Of a DNA stretch of 7,484 nucleotides, positions 1 to 4,775 are shown in pieces. Where the stretch lies: NCBI GenBank assembly GCA_030613045.1, contig JAUWMS010000106.1, positions 1-7,484 on the forward strand, read 5' to 3'. The stretch comes from Candidatus Latescibacterota bacterium (GTDB lineage Bacteria > Latescibacterota > 4484-107). A model generated the notes under the pieces. It saw only the letters and a list, made by a program, of their open reading frames with translations, ran no database searches and was not told the origin of the DNA. Every line of letters begins with the position of its first letter. Positions within the stretch are counted from its first letter, which is position 1. The translations under genes were made by a program, and so were the position numbers.

Positions 1-936
1 CAACAGAAAATACAACGTGCCGCCCCCGCCGGAGTCTTCGGAGGGCTGCCTTCCGGAAGCCGCTTCCAAGGGTTCCTCGATACCCTGCGCCCGGTCCAGC
101 TCATACGTGGCCGCGTAATACTCCGCTTGCTGTTCCGGATGCTGCTCGAGATAGGCCTGCACGTCCCGGTCCGGCACCTCAATCTGGTTGTTCTCCGGAT
201 CTCGGGGAACGCCCTGTGCCTCGAGTTCGGCCACGCGCTGCTCCAGCTTTTCGTACTCCGCGTTCGGGATCTGATTCTGAAGAGACTGGCGATCCATCCG
301 GTTCCAGTTATGGTAAAACATATTGAAATAGAGCATGTTGCTGATATTCGCCATCATGTAGCCCGTCCAGAAGCCTCCAAAACCCCCTCCCATGCCCATG
401 CCACCGTATCCGTAATTGTGGATGACCGTGGTGCCCCGATACGTATCCCGTGTGGTGCCGCGATACATTCCATTCTGGCCGTACTGCTTGTTGCTGCGAT
501 TGATGCGGCTCGATGGCGTGGCCGTCCGAACGCCCTTTCCCTTGATCGCCCGCGCCTTGTAGGTCTGCTTCGCGGTCGCACGCCGCTGCGCCGTCTTGAA
601 TTGACCCACACTTCGAGCCCGCGAAGGCGCATTCTTGCCGATCCGTGCGGGCGAAGCCCCTCGCTTCAGCGCGGCGGAGGACGCCCTGGATCGGGTGAAT
701 CCGGAGCGTTTCACATTGGAGCGCGAACTTCGGATCCCCCGGCTCGACGTCCGGCGGGAAGTGGTGCGCCTCGGCGTGGAACGGCGAAAGCTCCGACTGG
801 AGGATCGGCTGAATCCCCGGCTGAAGCCGCCGCCCCCAAATCCTCTGCGCGCAAACGCGTCCTCACTCCAAAGCAGTCCCAGACTCAGGATGCCGATAAG
901 GAGGACGCTGAATTTCCGTTGCATGATCCTGTACAT
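1..936 (-). CDS. Secreted Arg/Ser/Gly-rich basic protein, partial (C-terminus off window)
   Basis: This frame is open from the ATG at 936 to the window edge (312 codons, no stop). The start is chosen because AAGGAGGT lies 7 nt upstream. A second in-frame ATG at 924 has no such site. Residues 1-29 look like a Sec signal peptide: a short basic start, a hydrophobic core (SVLLIGILSLGLLW) and a likely cut after AFA. Residues 30-172 are low-complexity and very basic; by hand count about 30 Arg and 9 Lys, one Asp and no Glu. A Gly/Met/aromatic stretch (about 175-195, GYGGMGMGGGFGGFW) follows, then a short helical or coiled segment (about 226-241) and an acidic Gln/Glu-rich tail. The sequence ends at GGGGTLYFLL, which may begin a membrane segment. 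It is co-transcribed after a DUF350 gene, as yjfM follows yjfL in enterobacteria; homology to YjfM is not established. Function unknown; binding of an acidic polymer or envelope component is a guess. Confidence 0.8.
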   Translation of the reverse strand, partial: MYRIMQRKFSVLLIGILSLGLLWSEDAFARRGFGGGGFSRGFSRSSSRSFRRSTPRRTTSRRTSSRGIRSSRSNVKRSGFTRSRASSAALKRGASPARIGKNAPSRARSVGQFKTAQRRATAKQTYKARAIKGKGVRTATPSSRINRSNKQYGQNGMYRGTTRDTYRGTTVIHNYGYGGMGMGGGFGGFWTGYMMANISNMLYFNMFYHNWNRMDRQSLQNQIPNAEYEKLEQRVAELEAQGVPRDPENNQIEVPDRDVQAYLEQHPEQQAEYYAATYELDRAQGIEEPLEAASGRQPSEDSGGGGTLYFLL

Positions 937-952
937 AGCGTGCACCTCCTTA
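937..952 (-). promoter_or_regulatory. Ribosome binding site fused to the upstream stop codon
   Basis: On the minus strand the DUF350 stop codon TAA (952-950) runs straight into an SD core, reading TAAGGAGGT, with 7 nt before the ATG at 936. A ribosome terminating on the first gene covers the second gene's SD, so translational coupling is likely. This site fixes the start of the secreted basic protein. Confidence 0.8.
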
Positions 953-1813
953 TATCACGTTCACGATATACATCGCGGGCAAAATAAACGCCGCGGCTTC
1001 GATCAGTCCGACTCCGACATTCCGCTGCTCCGCAATCTCCCGGTTCAGCGAAACCTTGGGCAACACGATCCAGTCGAACAGAAAACGCATAATCAGAGCG
1101 ACGAGCGCAATGGCCAGTACAAACATGGCGACACTGAGCAGTTCAGCGCCCCAGTCAGTGGTCTTACCGCCCGATATGGCCCGGCTGACCACGATTCCGC
1201 CCGCGATCACCATGCCGGAAAAGCCAAATCCGGCGGCCAGATTCTTTTTTTCCAGCTCTTTCTGGATGTCGTAGGGCGTGATCCACTGATAGAACACGCT
1301 CAGAAGCACGAGCGCCGCCTGCCCCACGACAAACCAGATCAGCGCCTGGCCGAGCAGGTGTACATTCCCCCCCGTGGCGGCCGCGACCATCTGACCTGTG
1401 GCGATGGCGATGGCGGCCTTCACGCAGGCCACGCTGGTATTTTGCTGGCCGAATACCTGCTTCACATCGTTGAACCGGCGCAGGATGATCTTATCCGTCA
1501 GCACCTGCGCGACCAACTGCAGCGCAATGACGACCGCCGAGTACAGCGCGATCTGCAGGATCCGATCTTTCAGGGGGAGTTCCTCCGGGAAGGCCATGCC
1601 CCGAAACGCGAGCATCAGCCCGAAGAGCAGCCCCACCATCAGCAGGTTCACGGCTGGATTCTCCGCCGCACTCAACTCGCGATCCAGGCTCACGCCGGAT
1701 CCGCGATAGCGCCCCTGCACGATGAGTTTGTACACCCACAGGACGATGACGAACGGGATCAGCGCGATCCCGACGTCGAGCAGAAAGTATCCGAGACTGG
1801 TGAGAAACGACAT
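950..1813 (-). CDS. DUF350 family polytopic membrane protein (YjfL-like)
   Basis: A 287-residue integral membrane protein of the DUF350 (UPF0719/YjfL) family. The start is the ATG at 1813, preceded by AGGAG with 6 nt spacing. A longer reading from 1963 would translate the octamer repeat tract and overlap the promoter, so it is rejected. About eight hydrophobic segments are visible, near residues 9-32, 54-70, 85-105, 126-147, 153-177, 193-213, 222-250 and 266-287. A motif with an Asn just before a membrane segment recurs four times, at Asn52, Asn125, Asn191 and Asn265 (for example VSLDRELSAAEN and VSLNREIAEQRN). This suggests an internally repeated fold longer than the roughly 130-residue E. 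coli YjfL. The biochemical role of DUF350 is unknown; family members often sit beside PspA-like, ATP-grasp or secreted-protein genes linked to envelope stress. It is first in an operon with the secreted basic protein. Confidence 0.88.
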   Translation of the reverse strand: MSFLTSLGYFLLDVGIALIPFVIVLWVYKLIVQGRYRGSGVSLDRELSAAENPAVNLLMVGLLFGLMLAFRGMAFPEELPLKDRILQIALYSAVVIALQLVAQVLTDKIILRRFNDVKQVFGQQNTSVACVKAAIAIATGQMVAAATGGNVHLLGQALIWFVVGQAALVLLSVFYQWITPYDIQKELEKKNLAAGFGFSGMVIAGGIVVSRAISGGKTTDWGAELLSVAMFVLAIALVALIMRFLFDWIVLPKVSLNREIAEQRNVGVGLIEAAAFILPAMYIVNVI

Positions 1814-1835
1814 GATCATCTCCTCTCGATTAAAG

Positions 1836-1881
1836 GTGAAAGTGAGAAAGTGAGAAAGGGAGAAAGTGAGAAAGTGAGAAA
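1836..1881. repeat. Tandem octamer (GTGAGAAA) tract in the DUF350 leader
   Basis: Five consecutive 8-bp units run from 1842 to 1881: GTGAGAAA four times and GGGAGAAA once (1858-1865). A partial GTGAAA precedes them at 1836. On the transcribed (minus) strand this is a pyrimidine-rich TTTCTCAC array lying between the predicted promoter and the DUF350 SD. Copy number could vary by slippage. Short repeats of this kind can be dispersed in genomes, but only this copy is visible here. Confidence 0.85.
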
Positions 1882-1967
1882 GTCGGCGGTGGAACCGCAC
1901 GCGCTCACTTGCTTCATCCGGGGAGGGAAACGGCTTATTCCCCGGAGCCAGCGTGAAAGACACAAGA

Positions 1968-1995
1968 AATATAATACATAAGAACGTTTTGTCAA
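1968..1995 (-). promoter_or_regulatory. Sigma70-type promoter for the DUF350 operon
   Basis: Reading the minus strand, TTGACA (1995-1990) is followed after 16 nt by TATATT (1973-1968). The -35 is a perfect consensus match and the -10 is close. Transcription would begin near 1961, giving a leader of about 150 nt to the ATG at 1813. The promoter lies in an AT-rich island that stands out from the GC-rich genes. The prediction is from sequence only. Confidence 0.7.
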
Positions 1996-2260
1996 GAGAA
2001 AACTTTCCATGTTTTTTGAACTGAGAACAAATTGATATTTCTTCAATTACATTAGATTCTCTAAAAAACCGATGAAGAGGTCCTAAAGACGGCCAATAAA
2101 ACGGGGAGGCACGACAAGCTAAGCGCGGCGAAGTAGGTCGCGCATCCCTGAAAAAAGACTTGCGGTCGCATCGTCCTCGTTGTATCTTTACTTCGCAGCT
2201 CGCTTGACAAATCTTTTTCCTTCATCCGAAACGCACTGTCCGCAGTAAAACCCATTGGAA
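1996..2260. other. Divergent intergenic region with no gene found
   Basis: About 265 bp between the DUF350 promoter and the repeat upstream of the flavoprotein gene. The left part (to about 2080) is AT-rich. A weak plus-strand promoter can be drawn there (TTGATA at 2032-2037, TAGATT at 2053-2058, only 15 nt spacing). A perfect TTGACA at 2204-2209 has no recognisable -10 at 16-18 nt. The section around 2100-2215 resembles repeat or relic DNA (for example a 5-bp GCGCG/CGCGC hairpin near 2124-2144) but no protein frame is convincing. The flavoprotein promoter probably lies here but cannot be placed. Confidence 0.4.
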
Positions 2261-2292
2261 ATTCTTTGCGTTCTTTGCGGCTTTGCGGTGAA
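2261..2292 (-). repeat. Degenerate GCAAAGA-type intergenic repeat, copy A
   Basis: The plus strand shows a run of CTTTGCG units with a period of about 9-10 bp, ending some 25 nt before the flavoprotein SD. Its reverse complement aligns to 6217-6248 with 25 of 32 positions identical by hand count, so the two are members of one repeat family in opposite orientation. Comparable AACGCAAAGAA-type strings are a familiar intergenic repeat in some bacterial genomes. A role is unknown. Confidence 0.75.
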
Positions 2293-2331
2293 ATTTTTTG
2301 TCTCACCCAATCGAAAAAGGAGCACAGCGTC

Positions 2332-3717
2332 ATGAAAACCATCACCGAACCCGCGCGGCAGTTGCCCGTTGTCGCCGAGGCCGATGTGATCGTAGCCGGG
2401 GGCGGCCCCGGAGGGTTGCCGGCTGCCATCGCCGCTGCCCGTCAGGGAGCCCGCGTCCTTTTGATAGAACGCTACGGCTTCCTCGGAGGACTCGCCACAG
2501 CCGGACTGGTCGCTCCCATCCTGGGACACACGGCTTCCCGAAGCGCCGAGCCGGTCGTCGAGGGACTCTTGCGAGAACTCACCGAACGCATGCACGCGCT
2601 GGACGGGGCGCCCTCGTGGCGGGAGGCATGTCAGGAGTGGGGCATCCGCTTCGACGCGGAGGCCTTTAAGCGCGTGGCGGATCAGATGACCCAGGAAGCC
2701 GGGGTGCATCTGCTGCTGCATACCCTCGTCACCGACGTGCTCGTGGAAGGCGGACGCATCGCGGGGCTGATCATCGAAAGCAAGTCGGGCCGGCAAGGCG
2801 GGGCCGGCAAGGTCGTGATAGACGCCACCGGAGACGCCGACGTGGCGTTTCGCGCCGGAGCAAAGACGAAGCAGGGGCGTGATTTCGACGGCCGCGTGCA
2901 ATCCATGGGTTCGTTCATCCACATCGGGGGCATCTCCCCGCTGACCAAACAACAGCTTTCCGACGCCGGAGAACGCGTGCGACAGGCCATAACGCAAGGA
3001 CGCCTCCATTTCTACCATCCGGGCTTTGCCGGAAGAAACACGCCACACGCCGACCTGTTTTCGCCCAATATGACGCGGTGGGCCGGTGATCCCACGAATG
3101 TGCGCGATCTGACCCAGGCCGAATTGGACGTCCGCCGCGACGTGTGGGATCTGATCACTTTTCTGAGGGAGGAAGCGCCCGGATTCGAGCACAGCTACGT
3201 GCGCCTCACCTCCCCCCAGGTCGGCCCGCGCGAAAGCCGTCAGGTGATGGGAGACTGTGTACTGACCGGAAAGGATGTGCAGCAGGGACGCAAGTTCGGG
3301 GATGCCGTCGCCCGCGGGTCGTGGTGGATAGATATTCACTGTCCACTCGGGCAGACGCACCCGGTGCATCTTTGTGTGATCGAGTGCCCCCGGAAGGAGA
3401 AATGCCCGTTCTGGTCCGCCGAACACGGAACGTCCATGATCTCCAAAGAGGACCTCTATCCGCCGGATGCGGATTGGTACGACATTCCCTATCGCTGTCT
3501 CACGCCAAAAGGGGTGGATAACCTGTTAGTATCGGGACGATGCATATCGGCCACCCACGAGGCCATGGCCGGTGCGCGCGTGATGGGCACGTGTATGGCC
3601 ATCGGACAGGCCGCGGGCACGGCGGCGGCCCTCAGTGTGCGGGAGAATGTCGCGCCGCGAAACGTGGACGTGGAGGCCCTGCGTCGGATGCTTCGGGCCG
3701 ATGGCGCGCTGGTCTAA
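2332..3717 (+). CDS. FAD-dependent oxidoreductase (FAD_oxidored family)
   Basis: A 461-residue flavoprotein. The start is ATG 2332, with AAGGAG at 2317-2322 and 9 nt spacing; an upstream in-frame ATG at 2266 lies inside a repeat and is rejected. The N-terminal Rossmann dinucleotide motif GGGPGG is at residues 23-28, with Glu46 ending the second strand to bind the adenosine ribose, then GGLAT at 52-56. GPRESR (298-303) and the C-terminal block GRCISATHEAMAGARVMGT (from 402), continuing into a GQAAG turn, are hallmarks of the FAD_oxidored family. An insert at about 335-360 carries Cys337, Cys348, Cys352 and Cys358, which could hold a metal or disulfides. There is no signal peptide, so it is predicted cytoplasmic. 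The oxidised substrate is unknown; such proteins in PVC bacteria often sit near sugar-catabolic genes and are frequently misnamed. The intrinsic terminator downstream suggests a single-gene unit. Confidence 0.92.
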   Translation: MKTITEPARQLPVVAEADVIVAGGGPGGLPAAIAAARQGARVLLIERYGFLGGLATAGLVAPILGHTASRSAEPVVEGLLRELTERMHALDGAPSWREACQEWGIRFDAEAFKRVADQMTQEAGVHLLLHTLVTDVLVEGGRIAGLIIESKSGRQGGAGKVVIDATGDADVAFRAGAKTKQGRDFDGRVQSMGSFIHIGGISPLTKQQLSDAGERVRQAITQGRLHFYHPGFAGRNTPHADLFSPNMTRWAGDPTNVRDLTQAELDVRRDVWDLITFLREEAPGFEHSYVRLTSPQVGPRESRQVMGDCVLTGKDVQQGRKFGDAVARGSWWIDIHCPLGQTHPVHLCVIECPRKEKCPFWSAEHGTSMISKEDLYPPDADWYDIPYRCLTPKGVDNLLVSGRCISATHEAMAGARVMGTCMAIGQAAGTAAALSVRENVAPRNVDVEALRRMLRADGALV

Positions 3718-3723
3718 GCAAAA

Positions 3724-3779
3724 TTCAGAAGTCAGGAGTCAGAATTCAGGAGTCAGGGGTCAGAGGTCAGAGGTCAGCA
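3724..3779. repeat. Heptad repeat array 1 (8 units, KTCAGRR)
   Basis: Starting 6 bp after the flavoprotein stop codon, eight uninterrupted 7-bp units fit the consensus KTCAGRR (last unit GTCAGCA). Positions 3732-3749 are exactly inverted at 3955-3972 in array 2. The array lies in the 3' untranslated part of the flavoprotein transcript, just ahead of the terminator. There is no spacer structure, so it is not a CRISPR. Confidence 0.9.
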
Positions 3780-3784
3780 TTTCC

Positions 3785-3816
3785 ATTATGCGCAGAGGGG
3801 ACGCGCATAATTTTTT
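3785..3816 (+). terminator. Rho-independent terminator of the flavoprotein gene
   Basis: A perfect 9-bp stem, ATTATGCGC (3785-3793) with GCGCATAAT (3803-3811), encloses a 9-nt loop. A run of T continues to 3816 (six T counting the last stem base). It sits about 70 bp after the stop codon at 3717, as expected for an intrinsic terminator on the plus strand. No matching A-run on the left argues against bidirectional use. Confidence 0.8.
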
Positions 3817-3910
3817 CAGAAAGAAACACAGACGTGGTTCTTGGGAGACAAAAACTCTAATTTTGGAATTCTTTCAGTAGCAAGGCATTACAAAGTGTTT
3901 CTTGATAGAA

Positions 3911-3973
3911 GCCAGGAGCCGGAAGTCGGGAGTAGCTATTCTGAATTCTGGATTCTGAATTCTGACTCCTGAA
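3911..3973. repeat. Heptad repeat array 2 (9 units, orientation switches)
   Basis: Nine contiguous 7-bp units keep strict phase. The first three (GCCAGGA, GCCGGAA, GTCGGGA) follow the forward pattern of array 1. The fourth, GTAGCTA, contains the self-complementary TAGCTA. The last five (TTCTGAA, TTCTGGA, TTCTGAA, TTCTGAC, TCCTGAA) are the reverse complement of the pattern. Positions 3955-3972 are an exact inverted copy of 3732-3749. It ends 20 bp before the next start codon, immediately ahead of that gene's SD. Confidence 0.88.
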
Positions 3974-3993
3974 ACCCTGAGGAGAACATCCCC

Positions 3994-4713
3994 ATGGTAA
4001 ACATAGTCGCTCACAGAGGATACTCCGGAAAATATCCGGAGAACACGGAGATTGCCTTTCGGGAAGCCCTGGCCCTCCGGGTAGAGATGATCGAATTCGA
4101 CGTCCATCTATCGCGGGACGAAGCGCTGATCGTGAGCCACGATCCTACGGTGGACCGGACGTCGGATGGTTCGGGCGAAATAGGCCGCATGACGCTTTCG
4201 GAGATCAAGGCGCTGGATGCGGGAAGTTGGTTCGGAGAGGCGTTCGGCGGACAGCGTTTCCTCACGCTATGGGAGACGCTCGATCTGATGGACGATACGA
4301 TTCGGCTCAATGTGCACGTCAAAGCCTCCGGGCACGACCGGCAAAAGGTCGTCTCCCTCACGGTGCGGGAACTGGAGCGCCGAAATCTTCTGCACCGGGC
4401 GTTTATCGCTTCGGATCAGGAAACCATTGAGCCGATCAGACGCGTTCAGCCGGCGTTGGAGATCTGCAATCTCTCCACCGAACCTAAGGAGACGTACATC
4501 GCTCGTTCGCGCGCTATAGGATGTCGCATCCTCCAGCCCGGAAATGCGCAGGTGGATCGAGCGTTCGTCGAGGAAGCGCACCGCTATGGGATGGAAGTCA
4601 ATCCCTTCTATGCCGATGAAGTGGATGAAATGCGCAGGTTGATCGCGTGCGGCGTGGACGGGATATTGACCAATCGCCCGGACCGCTTGCTGGCACTGCG
4701 GAGGGCGTTATGA
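3994..4713 (+). CDS. Glycerophosphodiester phosphodiesterase-like protein (GDPD family)
   Basis: A 239-residue TIM-barrel enzyme of the GDPD family, which hydrolyses glycerophosphodiesters to glycerol-3-phosphate and an alcohol. The start has GAGGAG (3979-3984) with 9 nt spacing. The catalytic signature is present: His7-Arg8 in AHRG, EN at 16-17, the metal ligands Glu34 and Asp36 in EFDV, and His49-Asp50 in SHDP. The usual third metal-ligand site, the Glu of the N-I-E-x-K motif, reads NVHVK here, with His108 in its place; Lys110 is kept. C-terminal barrel elements include FIASDQ and VDGILTNRPD. Length is typical of bacterial cytosolic members, and no signal peptide is seen. Its stop overlaps a mini-ORF by ATGA, and the carbohydrate-binding-like gene follows, implying one transcript. 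No convincing promoter was found in 3817-3993. A changed metal or substrate preference is possible. Confidence 0.9.
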   Translation: MVNIVAHRGYSGKYPENTEIAFREALALRVEMIEFDVHLSRDEALIVSHDPTVDRTSDGSGEIGRMTLSEIKALDAGSWFGEAFGGQRFLTLWETLDLMDDTIRLNVHVKASGHDRQKVVSLTVRELERRNLLHRAFIASDQETIEPIRRVQPALEICNLSTEPKETYIARSRAIGCRILQPGNAQVDRAFVEEAHRYGMEVNPFYADEVDEMRRLIACGVDGILTNRPDRLLALRRAL

Positions 4714-4772
4714 ACGAAGCAGTTCGCGTGGCCACGGTGCAGCCGCCTGTCCCGGAGGGAAAGGAGCGCTGA
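4710..4772 (+). CDS. 20-codon ORF, possible remnant of a carbon-nitrogen hydrolase gene
   Basis: The ATG at 4710 overlaps the upstream TGA as ATGA, with GGAGG (4700-4704) 5 nt before it, so initiation by coupled translation is credible. The 20-residue product begins MNEAVRVATVQPP, which resembles the first beta strand of nitrilase/carbon-nitrogen hydrolase superfamily proteins. It then stops at TGA 4770-4772. The SD of the next gene (AAGGAG, 4761-4766) lies within it. It could be the stub left by a deletion that removed the enzyme body, or a short coupling leader. No other frame downstream continues a nitrilase, so a simple frameshift is unlikely. Confidence 0.45.
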   Translation: MNEAVRVATVQPPVPEGKER

Positions 4773-4775
4773 ATC

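Noticed and set aside
1817..1819. ATG two codons upstream of the chosen DUF350 start
   Set aside because: The AGGAG motif abuts this ATG with no spacing, whereas the ATG at 1813 has 6 nt.
1814..1963. 50-residue N-terminal extension of the DUF350 protein
   Set aside because: It would translate the octamer array (LSHFLTF repeats) and start upstream of the predicted transcription start. An SD sits correctly before the ATG at 1813.
127..1981. Long plus-strand open frames (127-987 and 635-1981) opposite the DUF350 operon
   Set aside because: They lack SD sites, have no recognisable domains, and run antisense to genes with clear membrane topology, signal peptide and coupled SD. They are frame shadows in GC-rich DNA.
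2061..2429. 122-residue minus-strand open frame in the divergent gap
   Set aside because: It spans the GCAAAGA repeat and the 5' end of the flavoprotein gene, has no SD, and has the low-quality composition of a repeat-derived frame.
2188..3426. 412-residue minus-strand open frame opposite the flavoprotein
   Set aside because: The plus strand carries Rossmann and C-terminal FAD family motifs across the whole interval; the minus frame has no SD or known motif.
3732..3972. Insertion sequence or transposon bounded by 18-bp inverted repeats
   Set aside because: The arms are simply parts of heptad arrays. The 205 bp between them hold a terminator and no transposase frame, and no target-site duplication is seen.
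3724..3973. CRISPR array
   Set aside because: Units are 7 bp, contiguous and degenerate, with no unique spacers and no cas genes in the window.
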